The position numbers and the translations under genes are program-made. The notes under the pieces are model-generated. The model was not told where the DNA came from, searched no databases, and saw only the letters and a list, made by a program, of their open reading frames with translations. Positions 1-14,200 of a DNA stretch of 64,000 nucleotides are shown piece by piece (position 1 is the first letter of the stretch; each line of letters opens with the position of its first letter). Source of the stretch: Apostichopus japonicus (lineage: Eukaryota; Echinodermata; Holothuroidea; Aspidochirotida; Stichopodidae); the NCBI RefSeq assembly GCF_037975245.1, contig NC_092563.1:24150960-24214959 (forward strand). The letters run 5' to 3'.

Positions 1-246
1 AAGGCAATTGACCTTCTTGCTTGTATATAACTGAATTAACAGACTTTTCTTTGAAACTTTACTGGACTTTACAAGACCCTATTTATGGGATGTTCATCTA
101 AGATGGAGATAAGTTCATTATTATTTTCCATACATGTCTTCCTAAATATGAAAATATTAAACTGAAGTCTGTAGTTTCGAGACTTAGTGTGGCTGCAGTA
201 TTTTCTGGCAACCGAATAACTTCTTCCTATTGAACGATACTATAAA

Positions 247-249
<3 letters not shown>

Positions 250-280
<31 letters not shown>
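250..280. repeat. (TA)n microsatellite
   Basis: An uninterrupted run of alternating T and A of about 30 bases. Confidence 0.9.
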
Positions 281-281
<1 letters not shown>

Positions 282-1071
282 TATGTATATACCTGACAGT
301 TACTGCACTAAAAATAGGGGATACCTTTGTACTGCCCTATATAGGGCATATATGTACATGTCCTATATACAGTGTGACAATAAATCTGTACTTTCACATG
401 ATGTTATTATTTAGTTTATCCTGTCTTGTAAAGTTCTGACTATTTTTAACCACCACCACCACCAGCATGCTGTCTACCTGAACGGCTGTCACATAGAAAG
501 GTGTACACACATAATTGTGGCATCCTCACTGCCTATGTGGTACAGTACAGAAAACCTTGATACTATCTACGCATGCCAACAGAATTGACACATGTGACAA
601 TGTTAATTCAATTAGCTAGGCTAGATGCCTACAAGTAAATAAATTGCAAGTCCTTCTGTATAATCAACAGTATATACTACATAAAGTATATAGGCAAACA
701 AACTGAATCATGTGCAGGTCTGTAATTAAAAGTGGCCCATTAAAGCAAAGTACACTGTATCATTGAACCTTCCTAAATATGAGCTCTCAACTCTTCAGAT
801 ATTAACTGATACTGGTAGGTTTTGACAACTCGTGACAAACAACTTTACTGTGCTATTGTCCTCGGTCGACTTGGTAGAGCTGCCATCCGGGGGTGACAAC
901 AACTACTGTACTGGTTTCAAGTCATGTGCTATCACTCAATGTTCTAAAAACAAAGACGAGACGCCATGAAATGCTGGTAGAAACAAAATTAAAAATTGAC
1001 GGTGATTCAATCAATTATGTGCAATCATGCTTTTGAATACATGTATGTAAGATTTGTTACGTTGAGTCAAT

Positions 1072-1195
1072 TATTTATAAAGACAAAATTTTAGAAACAA
1101 TTTTGAAGCTGTATTTTGCTGTGATGTCATCATATACTCTGCTGTTGCCAGAACTAATGCATTCACAAATTATGGAATTTTTATATCTTCGTCAG
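1072..1195. repeat. Dispersed duplication, copy 1
   Basis: About 120 bases starting at the motif TTATAAAGACAA and including GAAGCTGTATTTTGCTGTGA and ATGCATTCACAAATT recur at about 1336-1455 in the same orientation, roughly 263 bases further on, with scattered substitutions and short indels. This is a diverged direct duplication or two copies of one interspersed element. Confidence 0.8.
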
Positions 1196-1335
1196 AAAGA
1201 TGAAATAAAAAAAAATGAAAAAATGTGAAAAGACTCTCCTTCTAGTTACTAAGTCAAAACTTCCACATATTTAATAATGAATATTGATATTTTTCTATAG
1301 AAATATTACTTTTTCTCTGTGAATAAGTGAGTAAA

Positions 1336-1455
1336 TTATTATAAAGACAACATTTTAGAAAGATATTGAAGCTGTATTTTGCTGTGATGACATCATTCAC
1401 TAAGCTGTTGACAGAACTATGCATTCACAAATTTGGAAAATTCAAATCTTCGTCC
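1336..1455. repeat. Dispersed duplication, copy 2
   Basis: Second copy of the segment at 1072-1195, in the same orientation, ending in the shared ATCTTCGTC motif. No terminal repeats or target-site duplication were found. Confidence 0.8.
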
Positions 1456-4400
1456 TACATAAACTACTATGAAGATGTGGGTTTGACTCACAGTACAGAT
1501 TAGTAAATTTCCAGCGTTTTTTTTTTACCACACAGTGTAAGCAATGTTAGGTTAGGGAATTTCCCTTTTAATAGCGTTGTTCTTGGAAAAGGACACGTTC
1601 TTTCTCTGGTTCATTGTCAACAATTAATGGATCCGTGTTTTGTGATTTTTACGGTAATAAACTGAAGTGAATGAAGCTATGGGAATCAAAAATTGCAGAA
1701 CTCAAAAATGCCACATGGACAGCTTTATTCTCTAAAATCTAGGAACTTGTAAGCCAGATATAGGAGTTAATAACAACAGATCCAAGCTTCAAAAGAGGGG
1801 CTATAAATAGCGCAAAATTTGGATTGTGCAAAATACCTGCAGAAAAACAATAGAGTTAAAACTATTTTACCAGTCCCGAATCAACAAGCTATTAGCTGGT
1901 GCGTCTTATTGTACACGAAAATGTTCAAAGTAATATGTCTTCTTTTTAACCTGGTTTTACGATAGCTTGCACCGTTGTTTGACTTCATGCAACGGTAGGG
2001 ACATTTATATACTTTGATACTGTCAGTATGTCTCTTAGTTCTTGATGCAAAAAAACTTTGAACTTTTTAAAGACTGCCACAGTTCACATATTAAAAAAAA
2101 AAATTAAAAAAAAAAAATTGGAAGACCAAACATGTTTGACAGTTATACTAAAGAAGCCTACACAATAATGAGGTAGTAATGTCAGGCTATACAGACTTTT
2201 AACTTAGGCCTACATAGCATTTGTAACCCTTGCTAAAATGATCTTAACTCCCATCATAATAAGTTATGAGGGGCCCATTCAAAAGATGGAGCCATATATA
2301 CCCTTAACATGCCATACCGTAGACTAATTTGTCACCACAGTTGACTTAATGCAGCCAAGTTTATCTCAGACTTCTCTTAAAAAAAAAACCTTGCTTACAT
2401 TAATATATCCAGCATACGATCTAAGCCTTTAGGCTAGACAGGATGCTAAATTGCATGATCGCTATGATAGAAATTTCAAATCTCTGGAGAGTGCAGTAAA
2501 TATCCAAAATCTGATTCGCTGCAGGAAAAAAATAATATGCAGAGAAAACATTTGTGTATGCTGTACGTAAAGTACTCATGAAAAACACATCAATAAGACG
2601 ACGTCTTTAAGTGAGAAATGTCATCTCTTTCTCAGACTACGCTAATTACTTTCAAGTATTCTGTACAGTACAACTAACAAAAGAGGCGTTTATTTTGCCC
2701 AACTTTTCCCATTTCCCAGACTGCTTGGCAACCATAAATATTTATTAAAATCGTGATTTTCCAGGTGTTTCTAACTTCTAAACTTTAAACTTCCAATTTC
2801 ATACCAGCATATACTGTATATACATGATATTTACAGCATTACTAATTACGAGTAATTGAGTCATCATTAACTAGCATATTTTGAATATATGGTGAACATA
2901 TCTACAGTAGAACAAATTTTGAAAACCAAAATACTGTATTTCAGGATTTGTGTTTACCAAAAATGAGGGAGTGAGGGGGGTGGGGGGAAGAAGGAGCAAC
3001 AGGTAAAAAGAAAAAGGAAGGAGAGGGTATGGAGTGTCACAAACAAACAGAGAAAGAGGGAAAAATAGTTAACATGGAAGGCAAACCTAACGTTCAGACA
3101 GTGAAGTAAAATGTCACGTTTGGCATCAAATGGGATCTCTAACACATGTCTGCATAAGAGTACAAGCAAACTGTGACTAAACTAGAACCCACAAAAGGTC
3201 AAAAGCTCAGCTTACAACTTTCACTCTCAATGTTATTTCAATGGCAACATTTTAATGCAAAAAAAAAATTCTGCAACCCCATAAACTCTTAGGTGGAGTC
3301 CCATACTTTAGGGGCTGTCGTTCTATTGCAATCGTATTGGTATACGTGTACATAGTCTTCAACAGTGTAATTTTGTATCTATCGAAGTCAAGGAGAATGA
3401 TTCACATGGTAAATGAATTTTGAAAATACAAAGGTTCTGTATACTGTACTAGATACAAAAAACAGTACTGAAACAGGATTGTGTAGGAATTAAACAATTA
3501 CAAGTAGCAGCTTGCTACATATGAGATGACATCATGACAGATAAATTAAATTCCCTATAAATTAACATTTTGTGCAACAGTTTTGAGTCCTAGAGACCTA
3601 TATGATCTGTCAAATTTGATTGTCATTCAAGTTAATATTAAGGATCTCACATGTACACAAATAATTATAATCAGACTATCATCTTGCATTTCTGTAGCCA
3701 TTTGATCAAAGAACAGATCATTCTGCTTTTCATTAAACTCTTGAGAAAGACCAATTATTTTCTGAACGCTGTAAGTAATATTGCCAATTGATAATATTGA
3801 GGAATTTTTACCTGAATGACATACAAATATGAAAGTGAATACACTCCAGGGAATAAGTTAGTGTTCAAAATTTGTGTAGTGCTCAACTTTGATGGCTCTC
3901 AACTGTCTCATATGAAGCACAGTTTCCTGTGTACAACAACTGCTACACATTTTCTCACTTGTATGCAATTTGCCCATTTCGAGTATCATTTTATGATTCA
4001 ATTCCAGATAAATTATTCTCTGTATTCCATTTACCAACTTTTGGAAATTAGATGTTGAATTATAAATGAGGAAAGTCCAAAGCATGGACCATATCACCAT
4101 TGCTTTTTAAACACCTGTCTCTATATATCTGTATAGTGGTGTCAGCCTAGTACATATATTGCCATTTTGTAGCCTTAATCAAGATCGGCAAGGAATAATT
4201 TGATCTTGAATGGTTGCACAAATTTACCAATTTATACAGGTGAAGAAAAACCAGAAGACTGAAGATGCTACAAATGGAAGTTTACCTTGCCATATGTGCA
4301 AATAGAGAGACGGTCTATATTATGGAAGCACCTTCGGAACAAATGTCAGGTTGGCAAATAGAAAAAGTTGGAATAGGCCTTGCCTAGGCTAACACTTTAC

Positions 4401-5384
4401 AGTTAGACTGGAACTGTAGTAGCATGATGTTTTTCTTCATTTCTACAAGCTTAGGGGTATAGGCATTTCAGCCAAGTCACTTTACAAAGGCTACCAACAG
4501 CTCAGTACATTGAGCAGAAATTAGCATGGAACCTTTTTAAATGTATTGAATAGGAGCATTTGATCTTCCTTGCCATCAAATGATATAGTATTGGGCCTAG
4601 GTCTTGGTCCAACTAGTCAAAGGTTAACCCAAGGCTAGTTCATGTTGTGGTTTTCCACTTCAGTAAACAAAGTCTATGGACAAAGTTTGGGTTATCTGAT
4701 TACCAGAACCACATCAATAAACTTACAACATAATACACAAGAGCTTCCTCTGGACAAGCCTGATGGCCAAGTTATGCTGATAGGCCCATTAAACCCTTTT
4801 ATAAATCAGCAACAACTAGAATTATTTGAAACATTGACCAGTGTGTTGTGCCTAGCCTACATTATATGCAACTTGTAAGAACTGGGCTTGAGAGTTGCGA
4901 CTTGAAAATTCAGTAACATGTTAAAAAATTTGTGACATCAAATAAACTGGCGCGTTAAATATATTACAGTGCTTCAGTGATATTGCCTAGTGTAAGTTAT
5001 GGTCGATAAAGACCAGATTTAAGTCAGAATATTGGGGTACTGACTTTACGTGGTTTGTCACCGTGCGATTGTTAGTACTACACACTGTATGGTATATGGA
5101 TGTAACTAGGCTACAGACTACAGTAGGTCGTAACTTCAATGTAATGAAAGTACATGTCAGTAGTATTTGTAACGTAAATACGATCTATTTATTCGCAGTT
5201 GTTTCAACTATTTCTCGACAATTTATCAAACTTACCATTTAGATCCGAAACGAATACAATAAACTTGTGCTTTACGACGTTTTCCCATATCATCTACATG
5301 TAGAATGTAGACAAGGTGAAAATAATGGCTTGCAAAAGTATTCCTTGGAACTATATTATTCCGGTTATTCAGAATATTCACCTT

Positions 5385-5620
5385 TGCCCTTTTCGCGAAA
5401 AAAAAGTGTTACGACTGAGGGCAGCATTTTACTAAAACTCATTCATTTCATCTTCGTCTGCAAATGGTTGCCATGGAAGGACTTCGCGGACTGCAACGAA
5501 ATGTCAATAAAAGGCAAATATTATCAATGTGATATTTCGCTTAATTTCCCCCAATAGTTGCAGATTAAGGCGTTGGTTACTTTAGAACGGGAAACGGGTT
5601 GGGCCGGTGATGTCATTCTG
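5385..5620 (+). promoter_or_regulatory. Candidate promoter (E2F, X-box-like, CRE-like)
   Basis: A perfect palindromic E2F-type core, TTTCGCGAAA, lies at 5391-5400. An RFX X-box-like sequence (GTTGCC then GGAAGG with a 2-base spacer) lies at 5467-5480, and a CRE-like TGATGTCAT at 5608-5616. Clustering of these motifs within 230 bases is typical of promoters of cell-cycle or ciliary genes. The site is about 5.5 kb upstream of the first recognisable coding exon of the plus-strand gene. No transcription start, CpG island or 5' exon could be confirmed, so this is inference from motifs only. Confidence 0.25.
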
Positions 5621-8600
5621 TGATTGCAGGCACACCTGCTGGGACAATATGATTTCGTGGAAAGGGGCCTGACAGTGTTTCAAATGCCTTCATTTTGTTG
5701 TGATGTAAAAGATCGTAGCTTTGGCCTGGTTGTAATTAGTAACTTCAGGAGGCTATCCTGGTTGCACGGAGTTACCACAATTTCACAAAGTGTAGCTGCG
5801 AATGCAGGTGTAGCTTAGGCCAACTGCGACTACCTTAAGACGTCCATTCAGCAGAAGAATTACTGTAGACTACTTAGGCATAGTTAATTAAAAATATGCC
5901 AATAGTAGTGTAGCACTCTGGCCTTGGTAAATTAACATGATGGCCTGCATACACATTCACTGTGAGTGTGACAAACAACTAAGAATTAGGCCCATATGAC
6001 CTAACAAAGTAACAGTAGGCCTAGGCGAAGTAACGTTGGTTTGTTATGCAAGTGGATATTGAAGCATTCTATATATTTTATATGTAATGGTAAACATGAT
6101 ACCTTCCGTGACCTTATACTTAGTACATTGTAGTTTTAACATTAACTTAAATTTAACCTCAGCACACACGAAATGTACACTGCTTGGCTAAAGTCTAAAG
6201 GGCAAAAAATCTTGGTACACTTTGAAGAAAGTTATGATCATGTTTACAACTTTGTTCAGTCCCTTCCTACCACCCATCCCCCAAGTAGAAATCACTACAG
6301 CTTCTTTCCAGTAGGCTTGGACAAGTTACCCGACTTCTACTCCGGGTCAAGACTCTAGCTTAGGAGTGGAGCAATAAGTCCTTATTTGGGGTCAGATGTT
6401 TTTAAAGACTTTTGCTTGTAATATTATGTGCCAAATATGAACAGCTGTTCTGTTAAAACTCTTCTTAGATCAAGCCAATCTTTTATGCTTTCAAAATCTA
6501 AGTTTGACAAAGATAATCACTTGAATGCAACCTGTGCTTCGGGTGAGACTACCTGCCTTTACCAAATATAAGTTAATCTAAGGAACAGCAAATATCTTTC
6601 AAAACACCTAATATTTGGCACACTGTGTGAAGCACACCCCATGTCATGTAGATAATTGACACATCGATCACATCGATCATGAAAAGTTTGCTACAACTAT
6701 TGTGTACGGTTCAGTCGACATTTTTCATTGTCTGAGTTAGCAGATGAGCACTGTTCTACCGTTGTTAGTATATGTCGCAATGAAGCCTTATCAGTTATCA
6801 CTACATTGTGATTGCAAATGTTTTTACTAGAATAAAGCAAAAAGCGTGACACAAGGATTGGATTCTTATATCTACGGTACCCTAACAGATTCATGGGTCA
6901 TGTTTTCATGCATGATTTAATTTAAGAAAACTATGAATATCCATGTTCCAACTTGTTAAATAGTAACACAATTTTGCGCTTTTTTTGGTCTTTACCTACA
7001 GCAATGGATTTCTATGTGTTCAAACTAAGTTGGCTTTCTCTCGTGAAATCTGTTACCAGAAACTGTTTCCAGTTTATTCTTTTGCTACAGGTTTTGGGGG
7101 AATGTATAGGTCTAATGTTGTGTTTGAACATTTTTGTCAATGTAAGGCCTAAGACCGTTCTTAAATGACAAAGAAAACAAATATTTGGGATATATGACAC
7201 ATTTGCACATATTACACATTGGGATATATGTACTCATATAAAAAGGGAGAATGGTATGATGCATTTAAATCATTAACTTTTGTCACTATCGTGGTTTAGT
7301 GTGAAACAAATTAGGCACAGGATACTATGCCTCACAGTCATTATGGTCTGACCATGTGTATACTTTAGGCCTTAACTTCCAAATTCCCTTTCTAGTCATT
7401 GTGTTGCAAGAAATGATGGTTACAATATGATAGGCTAACAAGTTTAACACAAGTTTCCACATAATAAAAGTAAGGTTGACAAGGATCGAAGCTCAGTAAC
7501 AGTATTGCATCCTATAAGTAGGAAGTAACTAAAATATTTTCAGACATGCTATTGACACAATCGAATCATCGTAAAATATTTAATGGCTACTGTACTTATT
7601 GAGTGATGTTGGACAAAAGCAAAGTGGTTAAAAACCATATCTGAAGTTGAAAGCATACTGTACAGTGATAGAAAAGTCAAACACTAAGCCGATGTATTTT
7701 CTTTGTAATTTTTTTAATGCCTTCAGTGTTTTTGCCCACTTATTTCTTTTTGGTGCATGCACGCAGCAAGTTCCCCTCAAGAACCGCAATTTTCTAGGTA
7801 ACCTTGTTTGTTTTAACATTGTCAAATCAGTTTACTCTCCGCCACCTTACGTTAGTCATGTTGTGGGAAAAACCCCTGAGGGTTCCCAGATGCCATTAAT
7901 TAATACATTACTTCAAAACTTGTCAATGTAGGGTTTGATATTGCAATTTTATAGGCCAAATTTATGTATTTCAATTTATGAAAATATCTAAAAAGAGAGA
8001 AGGACATCTGCTATAGGAGAAGTTCAGCATCGTAAATAACATGTGTCTCTAGACTCTCTTCCTCTCTCTCTCTGTGAGAGACCTTCAAAATTGGAGACTT
8101 GTAGTAAGTCTTTACTCGTAATGTAGGTACTAATGCAGAATTTTGTACCCATACATTTGCTTAAGGCCTTTTGCTTGTACTCACACCAAGGGAAATTCTA
8201 CTTGTATTCATACTTCTACTGTTGTACTTGTCAACAACTTGTATAAAAAAGAAAGCGAGCAAGTGTCTAAGGAATATCTCCCTACAATTTGAAGAAAACA
8301 TTATTTAAAAGGGTGTCTGTATACAAAATGTTGATCTCCCTCTCCTGTCCCCCCCCCCCCAAAAAAAAGAAGAAGGTTAGTCAGAAACATGCCACATCCT
8401 CACCCATAACAAGTGTCTACTTGATTTAGGATATTCCATCCTGGATTAAATGAAATAAAATTACATTAAATATGCACCACAGACTACAATTCTCCCCATA
8501 AAAATAGCATAAGCAGTGGATTGGTGAATGATTTTGACATTTAATGTATAATTGCATGTTGCATGGAACAACTGAGCTTATTTCATGTAGTAAGTAAGAA

Positions 8601-8777
8601 GACTGGATGGGCTAACACAAACAACTTTCCATTGATTTGTTCTAAAAAAACTAACAGGTCACATAGGCACTGTCATGTTATCAGTGTTGATTATGTGACT
8701 AAAAAAAATGAAGAAAGTATTTGGTAATTTGTGAATCTTAAGTGCTATTGTTTTTACATTAGTATAATCAACTTTAA

Positions 8778-9625
8778 GAGCTTTACTATATCACATTTAG
8801 CTTTACTATAAGTGTGCAACATATTTTAGCTTTACTATAAATGTGGATCACAGTTTTAACTTTACTATAAGTATGGATCACATGTTAGCTTTACTATAAG
8901 TGTGGATCACATGTTAGATTTAATAAAGTATGGATCACATTTTAGCTTTTCTATAAGTATGGATCACATTTTCAACTTAACTATAAGTATGTATCACGTA
9001 TTTTAGCTTTACTATAGTATGGATCACATTTTAGCTTTACTATAAGTATGGGATCACATTCTAGCTTAATTATAAGTATGGATCATATTTGAGCTTTACT
9101 ATAAATGTGGATCACATTTTTAAGTTTACTATAAGTATGGATCACATGTTAGCTTTAATGAAGTATGGATCACATTTTAGCTTTACTATAAGTATGGATC
9201 ACATGTTAGCTTTAATACTAAAGTATGGATCACATGTTAGCTTACTATAAGTATGGATCACATGGTAGCTTTAATAAAGTATGGATCACATTTTAGCTTT
9301 ACGATAAGTATGGATCACATGTTAGCTTAACTATAGTATGGATCACATTTTAGCTTCGCTATAAGTATGGATCATATTTTAGCTTAATAATAAGTATGGA
9401 TCACATTTTTGCTTAAATATAAGTATGGATCACATGTTAGCTTTACTATAAGTGTGGATCACATGTTAGCTTTAATAAAGTATGGATCACATTTTAGCTT
9501 AAATATAAGTATGGATCATATTTTAGCTTTACTACAGTATGGGATCACATTTTTGCTTAACTATAAGTATGGATCATATTTTAGCTTTACTATTATTATG
9601 GATCATATTTTAGCTTCTAAATCTT
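8778..9625. repeat. 28-30 bp minisatellite
   Basis: About 29 imperfect head-to-tail copies of a 28-30 bp unit built around AGCTTTACTATAAGTATGG followed by ATCACATTTT. Copies vary by single-base changes and small indels, for example in the TTACTATAAG block. The array has no coding character. Confidence 0.95.
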
Positions 9626-11053
9626 AGTAATGAGTCCTTTGTCTCTAAAACCAGGGCTTCTCAATAGGTGACCCATATATGCCAAATATGGCCGGTGAAA
9701 GATTTCAATCCAACCCACAAAAAGAAAAGAAGAAAAAAATGAAGAAGAAGGTTGTGCAGGCTCATGAGGCCTTAAGAATATGCATCCTAGCCAATCTTAC
9801 ATGAACATTGATCCATCAAAGTACGATATAGAGAGATTATGATTCTGTCTGGCTCAATGCTTCAATCAGCGTTGCACAATCTGGCCCTTGTTTAACAATT
9901 AATTGTTAACCTTTGCTGTAACTCTGGACGGTTACCGCATCGACACTATTGTGGAGATGTTCAGATATGTAGTGTAAGCTTATGATACAGGAGTTTAATT
10001 ACAATGTATGGTTTAATGTCAGTCATCTGTCGAACGTAATAATTAACGGCTGCTCCAGGCTAACGGTTACGGCAGATAAGTTTAATTAGAGAACCGTACC
10101 TGGTTTTTCCTGGAACTTGCTGTTGGTACAGCCAACCCCAATTTGTTTAGAGACATTTTTCGGATTGAGTTGGAGTCAAGAAACCTGACTCTGTTTGAGA
10201 ATAATTAGTTCTCAAACGAAGCGATATAGGTTGTCAACATAATATTTCAACATGATTCGTTCTTTCTTTCGGCCATATTTGTCCAGAACACTTACTTAGC
10301 TGGTATATTTGACATTGTGTGCTTATCAGACGTTCATTTGCTTCTTCCAAAAGCATGATAAGTGGTCATTATCTGGCACTGTTGCATCATAATTTCTTTG
10401 AATCAACTCAAATGAAGAGCTTTTTTTCCCTGATATGATGTAATATTTTCATTCCTGTCATGGCAGTAGGAACACTCCTAAGTGTTTAGCTGCAAAATTT
10501 CAAGATAAATTACGTACTTGTCCATTAGGGCCCGCAGGATAGTTATCAGTAATATCGGTTTGCGATACAACCGCTTGTTAACCATCCAACTGATCCCTTC
10601 AAAATCTGTATAATTAATTTGCAAGTTTAAAAACCTCTTGAAGGTTACTGAAACTTAAAAAACTATCTATAGACAGAGAAACTTAGTAAACCTACCACAG
10701 CATAAAAAGTGACCTATCACTACACTGTATATATGCTGTCATAGATTGCAAGAACGATTATATCGACATTATATGAATTTTATATTTTAATTATTTGAAA
10801 CACATTTTAAAAAAATACTTATGCAGTAAGATCATTTTGGGTAATAACCAATGATAGTGTGGGTGTGTCTATATAAATCTTTTAGATGTGTACCTGTAAG
10901 TTTATATTGGAAATTAATACTAAAGGGACTTTCCCCTAAAGCCCTTTGCCCTTTCAGTGTAAATAGGGAAACACTTAAATTACTACAGAATACCTTCAGA
11001 TTGGTTCATTCTTAAATATACATGTACATTTTTTTGTTTTATTTTTGTTTCAG

Positions 11054-11120
11054 AGAAATGCCACCTAGAGAGATGATAAATGAGTGATTTAATTGGCTGA
11101 TAGAGATTTACTCAGTGAGA
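11054..11120 (+). other. 5' leader with a 9-codon upstream ORF
   Basis: A good acceptor (pyrimidine-rich tract ending TTTCAG at 11053) opens an exon whose first 67 bases are non-coding. An upstream ORF runs from the ATG at 11058 to the TGA at 11085-11087 (9 codons plus stop), and ends 33 bases before the main ATG at 11121. The acceptor implies at least one non-coding exon further upstream. Confidence 0.5.
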
Positions 11121-11287
11121 ATGAGTGAAAGATTACCAGGGCTGGCTGGATCGGCAGCTGGCCAAACAGAAATCCGGAAGGTATGCCAGGGTAGTAACAA
11201 GTCTCCTCTTCCGAAAGCGAAAGGGAAAGCCTCAAGTCGAGGTACGGTAAAGGAGCAGAGACGATTGGCAGTGAAAGAAGAGGAGAG
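11121..11287 (+). CDS. Coiled-coil gene, coding exon 1
   Basis: Encodes residues 1-55 plus two bases of codon 56, beginning MSERLPGLAGS. The donor is weak (GAGAG then GTTGGT), but it is the only one that joins in frame to exon 2 and completes a continuous heptad pattern (KEEER then LTEENERL). Reading on past this donor enters a minisatellite and then a stop. Confidence 0.75.
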
Positions 11288-14200
11288 GTTGGTCACCGGT
11301 GATAAATCGGATCATATAGAAATAAAGGTATTGGTGATTGCATCAAAGCGGATCATATAGAAATAAAGGTATTGGTGATTGCATCAACGCAGATCATATA
11401 GAAATAAAGGTTATTGGTAATTGCATCAAAACAGATCATATAGAAATAAAGGTACTGGTGATTGCATCAAAGTGGATCAAATAGAAATAAAGGTATTGGT
11501 GATTGCATCAAAGCGGATCATATGGAAATAAAGGTATTGGTGATTGCATCAAAGTGGATCAAATAGAAATAAAGGTATTGGTGATTGCATCAAAGCGGAT
11601 CATATAGATATTAGATATAAAGGTATTGGTGATTGTATCAAAGCGGCTCATATAGAATTAAAGGTATTGGTGATTGCATCAAAGTGGATCATATAGAAAT
11701 AAAGGTATTGGTGATTGCATCAACGCAGACCATATAGAAATAAAGGTTATTGATGATTGCATCAAAGCGGATCATATGGAAATAAAGGTACTGGTGATTG
11801 TATCAAAGTGGATCATATAGAAATAAAGGTAATTGGTGATTGCATCAATATGTAACAGGAATGCCATCGTCTGTTATCATGGAGAAATTTATATAGAGAT
11901 CATTGACAATGAAAAAACTCATAAATGAAAAAAAAATAAGATGGGATTTATATATCTTTTTAATGGGTCAGATGCATGCAGATCATGTTTGCAATAATAA
12001 TAATAATAATAATACCAAGGTAAATTGCTTACTTGAGTGTGCGAGCATTAATGGTCCCATACGGTTCTATATGTTTTTATTAGTTCAAATTAATTATCCA
12101 TATATGGGATGATAACACTCAGCCGGACATAATATGCAGGCTTGGGGAAGGCCTTCCAACTCAACTATTACAAGATGTTTACCCCTTTTGGAGTGCCCCA
12201 ATCCCTCCACCCTCTCATGTGTTTTACATTATGTCAACAGCTCCACCACCAGTATCTGTTGATTTATTGTACGTAGTTTAAACTAATGATATTAGATTCT
12301 CTGACAATATGCACAAATAACGAAGTTTATCTTTTTTTTGATAACTAACAATGTATCTCACATGTTCAATAGGCATATAGAAAGAACTGTGAGGAATTTG
12401 TGAAGTATGATAGTGTTGGTTTCATGCATGGTTGCCCAGTAGGTATGCAAAGCTTAATGAGCAGCCTTTGTCATGAGTTTCTTGAACTTTTAAATTATTG
12501 GTTCAACATATAATCGTGAACTATAAGGTGCACAAGTTGATTTCTCCAAAAGAAAACGTATTGTGAAAAGATAAATATGTACTGATCATACTAGTTTTTT
12601 TTTTAGGGAACAAGGTTTTAAAGTCATCTATTAATACAGTACATCTCTCTTCTTTGTAGAGTTATTCTTTATTGTTTTGTTATCTTATCTTTTCTCTTTG
12701 TGCTATTTGAAACAGTTCATTATTTTTTGCTCCTTTAAACAAAGAGTTGAGAAATAGCATCTGAATATTTGTGACAACTGGAAGTTCTAACTTCTCAACC
12801 TTGATGAGCCTGTCCTTGTGGTTAAAATTAGGTCTATATTTACTGCCATTATGTTGTTTCTGCTTTGTAAAAATTTTAATCTTTGATTTGAAATCTTCGG
12901 TATATTGATTTAAGTTTTTTTTTCATGTCTAGAGACTAACAGAAGAAAATGAACGATTGCAAAATGAATTGGATTCCATCAGGTAAGGTGAAGTCACCAT
13001 ATATACGGATTTTTCAACTCATTACAATTTCAAATATATATTTATATATATATCTATATATATTTATATATATGCAAAAACACTGACCAGTTCTTTAAAG
13101 GAACTATATGTAGTGAAGTGGAAAAAAAACCCAAAACCATAACTTTATGTTGGTTTTGCCTTTGAGATTGCCTTGGTCAGTCTATTGAGTTTATACCAAG
13201 TTCCCTGAAATCTGTGACAACAAAGACTTGTCGCAAAATTATGAAATATCTTGCAACTATATATTCCCAAAACTGTCAGTAAAATGCTGAAAAGCGTGCT
13301 GTGAATGAATGTTTTGGAAACTTTGTCGCCAAAATTTAGCATACCTTAGCAGGTTCTTGTGTCATTATATATATATATAGTCTGTTTAATTAAAATTGTC
13401 TCTTATCAATTCATGTTTATCTCTGTCTGGATCAAGGTTGAGTATTTAAGCAACATTTTGACATTTTGTAACTTGTTAACCTAGATCCATATTAAAATGA
13501 ACCTGTCATCAGATATTCACATGCAGCTGTTAAATATAAGGTACCCTGGCTACACTCGGGACCTTTGGAATGAGCTAATGAGGGGTACCGTAATCAGTAA
13601 TAAGGATCTGAATGTAACCTTGTAATTAGCGTCATGATTTATGTAACGAGCAGCTGGCTGCATTTGGTTTGTTCTGAGGTGAACTGCATCCACTTTCCAA
13701 CAGATTCTCTCACTTAAACAGTTCTAAATCCTCCCCTCCTAATCCTCCCCCTCTCTCTTCAATCGCCCCTCCACCCTAGAACACCTGTTACACCTGGTAG
13801 TCGACTATGATATATTACAGGTTGACAAAGTTGAAGCCCTGAAAAGCTACTATATAAACCATGATATCTCACAAATGGAGAGAAATTGTTCTTTGTCATT
13901 TGGGGCAAAATGTTTTATTAAAGTGAGCTTTAAATCATAGAAGTTAAAAGAGGAGGGTTGGGTTCTCCTTTTATATTACAGTATCAAGGCTAGTTTAATA
14001 TGGTAACCTCCGTCGCAATATACCCTAAACCTCCCCATACATCTTCTGGGGTCATTATCCGATCTCCTTTTCGCAATTGACAAGTCGTCCCATTTCCCAA
14101 TAATGTTTTGTAAGAAAAAGCCTGTGGGATTCAAACCAAAAAAACCCTGTAATACGTGCAACCTAAAATTCCAGTGTTGCAAATTTTCTTCTGATTTTAA

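Larger units (their letters stand above)
1..11053. other. Upstream non-coding region
   Basis: No open frame here shows protein-family character, conserved spacing of splice signals or a link in phase to another exon. The longest frames (under 100 codons) are scattered on both strands and look random. The region is AT-rich and holds simple repeats, a dispersed duplication, a minisatellite and a candidate promoter, listed separately. It probably contains the promoter and non-coding 5' exon or exons of the plus-strand gene, because that gene's first recognisable exon is preceded by a splice acceptor. Confidence 0.6.

Noticed and set aside
9650-9950. CAGGGCTTCTCAA motif as a hAT left end
   Set aside because: No matching inverted end or 8-bp duplication could be found nearby.
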